Below are positions 1 through 5,066 of a stretch of 5,067 nucleotides of DNA, piece after piece (within the stretch, counting starts at the first letter, position 1; every line of letters starts with the position of its first letter). A model generated the notes under the pieces. It did no database searches. It had not been told where the DNA came from and saw nothing but the letters and a program-made list of their open reading frames with translations. Source of the DNA: an uncultured Gemella sp. (GTDB lineage Bacteria; Bacillota; Bacilli; Staphylococcales; Gemellaceae); assembly GCA_938038035.1 (NCBI GenBank), contig CALHQV010000257.1:1-5067 (forward strand), written 5' to 3'. Made by a program: the position numbers and the translations under genes.

Positions 1-126
1 ATTATTTGTTTCTGAATATAAAAATAATGTTAAACTTAGTGAAAGTAAGAAAAAAATCTAAGCAGCACAATGCTGCCTAGATTTCATTTCCTATTTTTCT
101 CCATGCCCCAAATTTGACAAAGAGCC
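1..126. mobile_element. Probable terminal end of an ISL3-family insertion sequence (continues past left edge)
   Basis: Read on the minus strand from position 126, the sequence begins GGCTCTTTGTCAAATTT. This resembles, from memory, the terminal inverted repeats of ISL3-family elements of streptococci and relatives, which typically start GGCTCTTTGTCAA. The stretch contains no complete gene. It holds a strong hairpin (54-84) like the terminators found just inside IS ends. On the plus strand one frame stays open from position 2 to a TAA at 59-61, about 19 codons, and could be the tail of a truncated transposase, but I do not recognise the residues and the length could be chance. The boundary lies three bases beyond the T-tract of the membrane-protein operon terminator, a common kind of IS target. 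Only one end is visible, so neither the target duplication nor the transposase can be checked. Confidence 0.45.
48..84 (-). terminator. Rho-independent terminator inside the putative IS end
   Basis: The arms AAATCTA (54-60) plus GCAGCA (62-67) pair with TGCTGC (71-76) plus TAGATTT (78-84). There is one A/C mismatch and the loop is CAA. On the minus strand the stem runs directly into seven T residues, so it should stop minus-strand transcription entering from the right. On the plus strand the stem is followed only by a broken T-rich stretch and would be weaker. Confidence 0.7.
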
Positions 127-128
127 AT

Positions 129-166
129 AAAAAATAACTCTCAAGATATTAAAGCTCTTGAGAGTT
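129..166 (-). terminator. Terminator of the fusion/VTT operon, overlapping the coding end
   Basis: A perfect 11-bp inverted repeat (136-146 with 156-166, 9-nt loop) is followed on the minus strand by A and six T residues (134-129). The 5' arm is made of the last codons of the membrane-protein gene, and its stop codon (151-149) lies in the loop. The gene and terminator are therefore compacted into each other, and this is the natural end of the two-gene operon. Confidence 0.85.
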
Positions 167-748
167 TTCTTTGTTATTTTCTGATTTCTTTTGTTGTTCT
201 CTTTTCTCAACTAGTTTTGATAAGTAGATAGAACCAACAGTTAATAATATTACTAATAATGATGCGATTAAAAATTCTTTACTAAAGATATTTGTACTAG
301 TCGCACCAAAGTTTAAAAATACTATTGTTCCAGGGATTATCCCTAATACACTCGCTATCATATATTTTGATAAACTGATATTAGTTAAACCATATCCATA
401 ATTTATCATATTATATGGTACTAAAGGTATTAGTCTCAAAATTACTAGACTCATCATCAACTTTTCATCACTAACATTAAAAATCCTATCGTGTTGCTTC
501 AGTGTCATTTTTTTCTTAAGGTAGTTTTTCACCCATTCACGACCGAAACGACGTGATATCACAAACATAATATAGCAATTCAATGAAGCTCCAACAAAGG
601 TTAATAAGCTTCCTTCTACAAAACCAAATGCCACTCCTCCAGCAACAGCTAGTATCGGAACCGGAAAGAAAAATACTGGTAAGAACATAAACATTAATAC
701 ATAAATTATCGGTGCTAGGACACCAAAACTTTGAATAAACTCAGTCAT
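149..748 (-). CDS. TVP38/TMEM64-family (VTT domain, DedA superfamily) membrane protein
   Basis: This 199-residue integral membrane protein has the usual length for bacterial TVP38/TMEM64 proteins. Visible family features are a hydrophobic N-terminus (about 8-35), the small-residue re-entrant segment AVAGGVAFGFVEG (34-46) followed by a membrane segment and RRFGR (66-70), and the second signature LRLIPLVPYNMINYGYGL (104-121) with its R-x-x-P-x-x-P core. Further membrane spans lie at about 127-150 and 158-178, with a charged cytoplasmic tail (179-199). Relatives in the DedA/VTT superfamily are linked to lipid scrambling or undecaprenyl-phosphate recycling; the substrate of this member is unknown. 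The ATG at 748 has a near-ideal AGGAGGAG site. The gap to the upstream fusion gene is 10 bp, and that gene's TAG stop lies within the Shine-Dalgarno, so the two are probably translationally coupled. The family call is firm; the function is not. Confidence 0.88.
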   Translation of the reverse strand: MTEFIQSFGVLAPIIYVLMFMFLPVFFFPVPILAVAGGVAFGFVEGSLLTFVGASLNCYIMFVISRRFGREWVKNYLKKKMTLKQHDRIFNVSDEKLMMSLVILRLIPLVPYNMINYGYGLTNISLSKYMIASVLGIIPGTIVFLNFGATSTNIFSKEFLIASLLVILLTVGSIYLSKLVEKREQQKKSENNKENSQEL

Positions 749-761
749 TACTCTCCTCCTA
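749..761 (-). promoter_or_regulatory. Ribosome binding site overlapping the upstream stop codon
   Basis: On the minus strand the junction reads TAGGAGGAGAGTAATG. The TAG stop of the fusion gene (761-759) is the first part of the AGGAGGAG Shine-Dalgarno for the membrane-protein gene, six to seven bases before its ATG. Ribosomes finishing the first gene stop on the initiation site of the second, so the two products are likely made in a linked ratio. Confidence 0.8.
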
Positions 762-2249
762 TTTAAAGTAAACTGATACTTTTTCTAAAAATTCTAAATC
801 AATATATGAAGCTATTTTTTTAAATGTAGTGTCATCCATCAGCATTTTGTCATTTTCATTATACTGTCTAAATGCCATACTACACCAAGTAACTCCTCTT
901 AGACAATTAAATATTAAATACCTCTCGAATCTCTCTCTGTTGAAAGCTCGGTAATTACTATATTTCTCTAAAAAATCATTAATTTCCCTTTCTGATAAGA
1001 TAATATCAGTTTTCCAAAATGTTGTCGTCGGTGCTAGAAAATGTGCTAAATCTTGTTCACATTCTCCTATTAATGCCTTCTCCCAATCAATAACATAGCT
1101 GTCTTCTTTTTCTTTTCCAATTAAGAAATTTCCTGAATTTAATTCTGTATTTATAATACATGGATTAGCTATACTATACTTTTCAGGTATAAGCGTCAGA
1201 CACTTTTCTAAAAATCTATTAATATAAGCACTAACTTTCTCATCAGCTTTATCCCAGGCTAAATACTCACCTGCCATCTGTTTACATTCATCAAATATAA
1301 GTTGGAATGGATTGGTTGCATTGATTAAATTATTGTCCCCATATGGTGTATTATGAACCTTACTCAATAAATAAGCTGCAATATACATATCTGTTTTGTA
1401 ATTAAGTGGTCTTCCTTTTAAGAATTCCATTGTTAAGTATTCATACGGCAATAAATCTGTTTTTATTACTAAATCATAAGGTTTTGGCGTAACTCCGCTA
1501 TCTTTCAACAATTGTAACGTTTCGTATTCATATTCTATTTGATTTTCAAGATTCATCTGGCTCTTCATATTTATTCTGAGAACCTTTTTCAAATCTCCTT
1601 CATCAAAGGTAAAGTTAATATTATACTCTCCTGCACCTAATAACTTAATATTACTAAAACCTGTTTCTGCTAATAAAAGATCTTCTTTAGTATCAATATC
1701 TAAGCCAGCTTCTCCTAAATAATAACTTAGCTTTTGTTCATTACATACAGTAAGCAAATTCTCTAGAACAGTGTTATCCCCATAACTTGGAAGATCGAAA
1801 ACTTCTTTAATAGCTTTTTTCATACCAATTAAGAAATATCCTCCGTCTATACTTGGATTTATAACAATATCATACTCATCTAATTTTTGAAAAGCAGTAT
1901 GAATCATATTTTCTTGAAGATTATAGATATCTGAACCTAATAAAATCACCTTATCACTAAATTTTAGCTCTTCTTCAATTGAGTTATACATTTTATCACC
2001 AAGTGTTTCACCTACTTGATAAGAAAATTCTCTATATTCTAAAATATTCTCCATCACTTTATCATCAATACTTTGACCATCATGATAGACTGCTATCTCT
2101 TCTCCACATTCTTTTAAAATATTATAATTTTTTTTCATTAATTTCTTTTGTATTTCCACAGCAGTATCCGGAGATACAAAATCATACAACCTTGTTTTTG
2201 TTGTACCTATCTTCGGTACTCTTGTAAAAAATATTATTCTATTTTTCAT
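759..2249 (-). CDS. Fusion protein: DUF2064/TIGR04282-like GT-A domain plus APH-like kinase-fold domain
   Basis: This 496-residue cytosolic protein has two domains. Residues 1 to about 195 match the DUF2064/TIGR04282 group (GT-A fold, related to CofC-type nucleotidyltransferases). Seen are the N-terminal R-x-P...TKTRL motif (10-21), GETLGDKM (80-87), GSD (105-107, followed by IYNL where relatives usually have a proline), INPSIDGGYFLIG (130-142) and LDIDTKEDL (183-191). Residues about 200-496 look like the aminoglycoside/choline phosphotransferase (APH, PF01636) fold: glycine-rich LGAGEYN (204-210), VLRIN (223-227), hinge MEFLKGRPL (274-282), catalytic-loop equivalent NTELNSGN (367-374), and metal-binding DWE (388-390) followed by QDLA (399-402). 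The usual H-G-D is N-T-E, so kinase activity is uncertain. TIGR04282 members are annotated as glycosyltransferases near arsenosugar genes, but no arsenic gene is present here. The ATG at 2249 has an AAAGGA site about 11 bases upstream. I saw no convincing promoter in the 135-bp gap before it. The two-domain call is firm; the substrates are unknown. Confidence 0.82.
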   Translation of the reverse strand: MKNRIIFFTRVPKIGTTKTRLYDFVSPDTAVEIQKKLMKKNYNILKECGEEIAVYHDGQSIDDKVMENILEYREFSYQVGETLGDKMYNSIEEELKFSDKVILLGSDIYNLQENMIHTAFQKLDEYDIVINPSIDGGYFLIGMKKAIKEVFDLPSYGDNTVLENLLTVCNEQKLSYYLGEAGLDIDTKEDLLLAETGFSNIKLLGAGEYNINFTFDEGDLKKVLRINMKSQMNLENQIEYEYETLQLLKDSGVTPKPYDLVIKTDLLPYEYLTMEFLKGRPLNYKTDMYIAAYLLSKVHNTPYGDNNLINATNPFQLIFDECKQMAGEYLAWDKADEKVSAYINRFLEKCLTLIPEKYSIANPCIINTELNSGNFLIGKEKEDSYVIDWEKALIGECEQDLAHFLAPTTTFWKTDIILSEREINDFLEKYSNYRAFNRERFERYLIFNCLRGVTWCSMAFRQYNENDKMLMDDTTFKKIASYIDLEFLEKVSVYFK

Positions 2250-2313
2250 TTCTGAAATTTTCCTTTAATTTAACCTCTAAAATTATTCTAAATTTACGAT
2301 CGATAGTACATAT

Positions 2314-2374
2314 AAAAAAGGGAGACTCAATAACAATATCTCTAATTGAAATTACTATTTTGAGTCACCTTTTT
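2314..2374 (-). terminator. Terminator after the His-rich rhodanese lipoprotein gene
   Basis: GACTCAA (2324-2330) pairs with TTGAGTC (2360-2366). Beyond a small internal mismatch, AAAAAGG pairs with CCTTTTT (2368-2374). The 29-nt loop is AT-rich and may fold further. On the minus strand the stem ends in CCC followed by six T residues (2319-2314). The symmetry would allow function on the plus strand too, but no plus-strand gene is present. It separates the rhodanese genes from the fusion/VTT operon downstream. Confidence 0.72.
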
Positions 2375-2384
2375 ACTTTATATA

Positions 2385-3242
2385 TTAGTGTTTATGTCCA
2401 GCATGATCATCTTTCTTTTCTGCAGAATGAGTATGTCCAGCATGGTCTTCTTTGTTTTCTGAAGAATGACTGTGTCCTTCATGTCCCTCATGTTTCTCTG
2501 AACCTTTTACTGCATCACTTGGATCTTTACAACAGTCAGCAATTTCAAATTTATAACTAAATTCTTTAGTTCCGTCAATTGCATTAAAGACATTTTTATA
2601 TCCTAAGTCAATTAGTTTTTGAGCTACCACAGATGAACTGTTTCCAGTATTACTATAAACATATATAGGAACCTCTTTATTCTCAGGTAAAACCGACTGT
2701 AAACTATCTAATTTGTTTACATCGATATTTTTAGCCCCTGCACCATGTCCTTTTTCAAACTCAGCTTTATCTCTTACATCTAAAAATACATTATTTGCTG
2801 CAGTATCTAATAATGCATCCTGGAATTTACTTCCACTTAGTGACGTATATTTTACAAGATCGTAGCTAAAATCTTTTATATTTTGAGCTCCAGATACATC
2901 TTTAAATCCTTGTTTTGTAAGTTTATCTATAGCATCTTTAGTTTTATCAGATTTATCACTATAAACGACAACTTTTTTCTCTCTCCATTTACGGATTTCT
3001 TCAATACTCTTATCTAATTTTGATAATGGAATGTTAATTGCGTGTTTAAGGTGACCTTCTTTATAAGACGCTTCATCCCTAATATCTATAACAAGATAGT
3101 TTTCTTTTTCCTTATCATCTTTTTGAATTTTGTTTAACTCCTCACCTTTTAATTCTTTTGCAGATGAAGTAGTTGAACATCCTACTAAAGTCAATGATAA
3201 CACTGCTGACATACTTACAGCTAAAAGTTTACTATATTTCAT
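2385..3242 (-). CDS. Lipoprotein with two Cys-less rhodanese domains and a His-rich C-terminal tail
   Basis: This 285-residue predicted lipoprotein has K4-K5 charges, a hydrophobic core and lipobox LVGC with acylated C22. It would be anchored on the outer face of the membrane. Two rhodanese folds follow: about 29-125 (LVIDIRD at 50-56, EGHLKHAINIP at 62-72) and about 148-232 (FLDVRD at 153-158, KGHGAGAKNID at 164-174). Rhodaneses use a loop cysteine to carry sulfane sulfur. Here both loops have serine (YSDKSDKT with S95; YSNTGNSS with S197), each encoded AGT, one base from TGT. The loop arginine of domain 2 is also serine (S202). Sulfurtransferase activity is therefore unlikely. Residues 233-285 form an extension absent from the upstream paralogue, with C237-C238 and ten histidines (H251-H285) in 13-residue repeats, suggesting metal binding. 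The ATG at 3242 has AAGGAGAGGA upstream. A sensor, scaffold or metal-buffer role is inference. Confidence 0.88.
   Translation of the reverse strand: MKYSKLLAVSMSAVLSLTLVGCSTTSSAKELKGEELNKIQKDDKEKENYLVIDIRDEASYKEGHLKHAINIPLSKLDKSIEEIRKWREKKVVVYSDKSDKTKDAIDKLTKQGFKDVSGAQNIKDFSYDLVKYTSLSGSKFQDALLDTAANNVFLDVRDKAEFEKGHGAGAKNIDVNKLDSLQSVLPENKEVPIYVYSNTGNSSSVVAQKLIDLGYKNVFNAIDGTKEFSYKFEIADCCKDPSDAVKGSEKHEGHEGHSHSSENKEDHAGHTHSAEKKDDHAGHKH
2395..2502 (-). repeat. 39-bp tandem repeat encoding the His-rich tail
   Basis: Units start at 2395, 2434 and 2473, an exact 39-bp period. The first two units agree at 33 of 39 positions, and the third is partial and diverged. Each encodes a 13-residue unit built around DHAGH followed by a His-containing, charged spacer such as HSAEKKD. 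The period is a multiple of three, so copy number can change without breaking the frame and would alter the number of histidines. Confidence 0.8.
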
Positions 3243-3270
3243 TTATTTTTCTTCCTCTCCTTATTTAATA

Positions 3271-3324
3271 AAAGACAAGGTGGTAATCAAATTTCTCATA
3301 CATTTACGTAGAACCCTGTCCTTT
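3271..3324 (-). promoter_or_regulatory. Stem-loop in the 5' leader of the His-rich rhodanese gene
   Basis: On the minus strand, AAAG-G-ACAGGGT (3324-3313) pairs with ACCTTGTCTTT (3281-3271): 11 pairs with one bulged G and one G-U, and a loop of about 31 nt. With the -10 element at 3333-3328, transcription would start at about 3321, so the 5' arm lies at or very near the transcript end. The ribosome binding site follows about 16 nt after the 3' arm. No U-tract makes it a terminator. RNA stabilisation or a regulatory leader is possible; I match no known riboswitch class. Confidence 0.4.
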
Positions 3325-3327
3325 ATT

Positions 3328-3356
3328 AGTATAACTTAAAAAGCGTTTTTTTTCTA
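3328..3356 (-). promoter_or_regulatory. Likely promoter of the His-rich rhodanese gene (good -10, poor -35)
   Basis: TATACT (3333-3328) is a five-of-six sigma-A -10 match. At 17-bp spacing the -35 would be TAGAAA (3356-3351), a poor match. The spacer contains an A-rich/GCG/T-rich near-dyad (3338-3353). A weak -35 with a dyad in the core promoter suggests the gene may depend on an activator or be regulated separately from its upstream paralogue, though read-through from that gene is also possible. Confidence 0.45.
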
Positions 3357-3363
3357 ATAAATT

Positions 3364-3393
3364 ATATTATTTTTTACTCATTTTTTATAATAT
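3364..3393 (-). terminator. Weak AT-only inverted repeat after the first rhodanese gene
   Basis: ATATTAT (3364-3370) pairs with ATAATAT (3387-3393) around a 16-nt loop, five bases after the stop codon. The stem is entirely A-T and no clean T-run follows on the minus strand. It would be a poor intrinsic terminator at best, so transcripts of the first rhodanese gene may continue into the second. Confidence 0.25.
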
Positions 3394-3397
3394 TCTC

Positions 3398-4129
3398 TTA
3401 AAATTTGTATTCGTGTTCTTTAGCACCATCAAAAGCATTGTATACATTTGTGTATCCTAGTTCTACAGCTTTTTGGGCAGCTTTAGATGAACGATTACCA
3501 CTATAACAATATGTGTAAACTGGTGCATTTTTATCTGCTGGTAATAATGCCGCTAAATCTTTATCGATATTTTTTACATCGATATTTTTAGCTCCAGCTA
3601 CGTGCCCTTTTTCATAGTCTTTTGCTTCACGAACATCGATAAATGTCCCCTCTTTTTTATCAATTGCTGCTTGGAATTCATGAGCAAGTAAAGTAGTGAA
3701 TTTAACTATTTCATAGTCTTTATAATCTTTAACACCTTGGGCATTAGAAACTTTTTTGAATCCTGCTTTTACAAGTTTATCAGCAGCTTCTTTACTTTTT
3801 TTACCTGTATTACATATTGCTACTACTTCTTTATCTTTCCATGCACTTAAATGCTCCGCATGTTTTTCAATATCTGCCAATGGGATATTAATAGCGTGTT
3901 TTACATGCCCTTCTTTATATTCATTAGCATCCCTTACATCGATAACAAGATATTTTTCTTTTTCTTTATCATCTTTTTCAATTTTATTTAATTCTTCACC
4001 TTTCAACTCTTTTACAGCAACAGTTCCATTATTGCTAGTCGAAGTATTATTTGAAGCTGAAGAACACCCTGCTAAGGATAAAGATAATACAGCAGCCATA
4101 CTGACAACTAATAATTTATTCTTTTTCAT
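3398..4129 (-). CDS. Lipoprotein with two rhodanese domains, both catalytic cysteines present
   Basis: This 243-residue predicted lipoprotein has MKKNK, a hydrophobic core, lipobox LAGC (acylated C22) and a Ser/Thr/Asn-rich linker (23-38). It would be membrane-anchored and exposed outside. Rhodanese domain 1 (about 40-138) has LVIDVRD (61-67), EGHVKHAINIP (73-83) and active loop CNTGKKS (106-112). Domain 2 (about 145-243) has FIDVRE (163-168), EKGHVAGAKNID (173-184) and loop CYSGNRS (208-214), a classic CxxGxR. The family moves sulfane sulfur or acts on related thiol chemistry; extracytoplasmic members have no agreed substrate. The next gene is a clear tandem paralogue: 26 of 29 residues match over LKGEELNKI..., the start of domain 1, and the signal peptides are alike. 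The two genes are 155 bp apart. The ATG at 4129 follows AAAGGAG by 8 bases. An upstream sigma-A promoter is visible. The family and location are well supported; the substrate is not. Confidence 0.9.
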   Translation of the reverse strand: MKKNKLLVVSMAAVLSLSLAGCSSASNNTSTSNNGTVAVKELKGEELNKIEKDDKEKEKYLVIDVRDANEYKEGHVKHAINIPLADIEKHAEHLSAWKDKEVVAICNTGKKSKEAADKLVKAGFKKVSNAQGVKDYKDYEIVKFTTLLAHEFQAAIDKKEGTFIDVREAKDYEKGHVAGAKNIDVKNIDKDLAALLPADKNAPVYTYCYSGNRSSKAAQKAVELGYTNVYNAFDGAKEHEYKF

Positions 4130-4162
4130 AAATTTATCTCCTTTGTAATAGTTTTCATAAAT

Positions 4163-4191
4163 AGTATAACAAATTCAATAAATTCAATCAA
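4163..4191 (-). promoter_or_regulatory. Sigma-A promoter of the first rhodanese lipoprotein gene
   Basis: On the minus strand, TTGATT (4191-4186), a 17-bp spacer and TATACT (4168-4163) match the sigma-A consensus well. The implied start at about 4156 gives a leader of about 27 nt containing the AAAGGAG site. The spacer holds two exact tandem copies of a 9-bp word (4171-4179 and 4180-4188, aaattcaat on the plus strand). These lie between -35 and -10 and could be chance or a repressor site. Confidence 0.75.
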
Positions 4192-4259
4192 CAGCACTTC
4201 CCAAGATAACAAATAATTATTTTACTTTTTACATTGTATTTTAATTTACATAAAAATAT

Positions 4260-4298
4260 AATAAAGGCTATAATTCACTAGTAATTATAGCCTTTATT
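4260..4298 (-). terminator. Terminator of the HAD phosphatase gene
   Basis: This is a perfect 16-bp inverted repeat (4260-4275 with 4283-4298) around a 7-nt loop CACTAGT. It contains the GGCTATAATT core and its complement. On the minus strand it continues into TATATTTTTA, and on the plus strand into TTAACA. It lies 54 bp past the HAD stop codon and about 70 bp upstream of the next promoter, so it isolates the HAD gene from the rhodanese genes. Confidence 0.8.
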
Positions 4299-4352
4299 TA
4301 ACACCTTATTTTTTTTATACTTTTGTTATATTCAGAAAAATAATAATATTTT

Positions 4353-5066
4353 TTACAGTTTATTGGTTTCTAACTCTGTAAAAAACTGTATGATATTTTT
4401 AACTTTGTATCCAGTGTAATTTTGTAACTCATCATCAAAATGCCATTTTCTTTCTACTAAACAAGTTTTCATTCCTAGTTTATTTGCAGGATTTATATCA
4501 TGATGTAGCGAATCACCAATCATCATAGTTTCACTAGCCACTATATTTTCCTTCTCTAAAACATTAATAAATGCTTCTACTTTGGGTTTACTAATATGGG
4601 TTTCACCCGAAATATACAGTTTAAACAAATTTTCTAACCCTAACTTAGCTAACTTCTTCCTCTGTTCACAAGATTTTCCATTAGTTAATAATATCATTTT
4701 ATATTTTTTACTTAAACGACTTAGCCATAAATTTACTTCTTCATCAGGTTTTATTGATTCTATTATAAAATCAAACTGCTTCTCATAATAAATATTACAA
4801 TCTTCTTCAGTAAGAATAATTCCAAATTTCTCTAAGGTTAGCTTTAATCTTTTATTTCTGATTTCTTTTACCTTCATATTCCCCTTTAAAACCTCATCAA
4901 CTAGCATATTGTTGATAGCTTTATAGTGTTTGAAAAACTCTTCATAACTTGCTATTTTGTCATATTCTAAATATTCATATACCAGTTTGTTAGATTTTTT
5001 CCAAATAGTACTAAAATCATATAAAGTATTATCTAAATCAAAAATTAAATTTTTTATCGTAGACAT
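4353..5066 (-). CDS. HAD-superfamily hydrolase (C1-cap, YjjG/phosphoglycolate-phosphatase-like)
   Basis: This 237-residue cytosolic phosphatase has all four HAD motifs: I, FDLDNTLYD (9-17) with nucleophile D10 and acid/base D12; II, LLTNG (126-130); III, the lysine of SKPK (159-162, K160); IV, GDSLHHDI (184-191) with D185 and D190. Residues about 17-105 are a mostly helical C1-type cap between motifs I and II, which sets substrate choice. Length and layout fit the subfamily IA group that includes YjjG-like nucleotidases and phosphoglycolate phosphatases; the exact substrate cannot be read from sequence. The ATG at 5066-5064 is two bases from the right edge, so the Shine-Dalgarno and promoter are out of view. 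The position of motif I makes this start reasonable. A terminator follows, so I see no operon link with the rhodanese genes. Confidence 0.87.
   Translation of the reverse strand: MSTIKNLIFDLDNTLYDFSTIWKKSNKLVYEYLEYDKIASYEEFFKHYKAINNMLVDEVLKGNMKVKEIRNKRLKLTLEKFGIILTEEDCNIYYEKQFDFIIESIKPDEEVNLWLSRLSKKYKMILLTNGKSCEQRKKLAKLGLENLFKLYISGETHISKPKVEAFINVLEKENIVASETMMIGDSLHHDINPANKLGMKTCLVERKWHFDDELQNYTGYKVKNIIQFFTELETNKL

Noticed and set aside
9..21. TTTCTGAATATAA shared with the minus strand near 4325-4338
   Set aside because: It is a 13-bp AT-rich match with different flanks, one copy in the IS end and one in a 3' region. Chance is the simplest explanation.
2283..2310. Possible promoter before the fusion gene (TGTACT, 17 bp, AATAAT)
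   Set aside because: The -35 matches only half of the consensus and several equally weak alternatives exist nearby. A promoter is needed after the terminator, but I cannot place it.
2297..2310. GATC/CGAT-rich near-palindrome between terminator and fusion gene
   Set aside because: It contains overlapping short palindromes only; the 14-bp whole is not symmetric and matches no operator I know.
1979..2560. Plus-strand open frames at 1979-2227 and 2360-2560
   Set aside because: Both are mainly antisense shadows, of the fusion gene and of the His-rich tail respectively. They have no ribosome binding site or recognisable domain; the second frame is an artefact of the repeat.
2385..3242. His-rich rhodanese gene as a pseudogene
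   Set aside because: The frame, signal peptide, lipobox, both folds and the ribosome binding site are intact. The changes are confined to active-loop residues, and the His-rich tail is a coherent addition, which fits a functional non-catalytic protein better than decay.
3756..4148. Plus-strand open frame of 130 codons
   Set aside because: It is antisense to the active rhodanese gene, which has clear domains, lipobox, promoter and ribosome binding site. The antisense frame encodes low-complexity Ser/Leu/Phe-rich sequence with no recognisable motif.
4230..4238. TACATTGTA resembling a CopY copper operator
   Set aside because: The CopY box needs a two-base centre (TACANNTGTA). This has one base, and it lies about 40 bp upstream of the -35.
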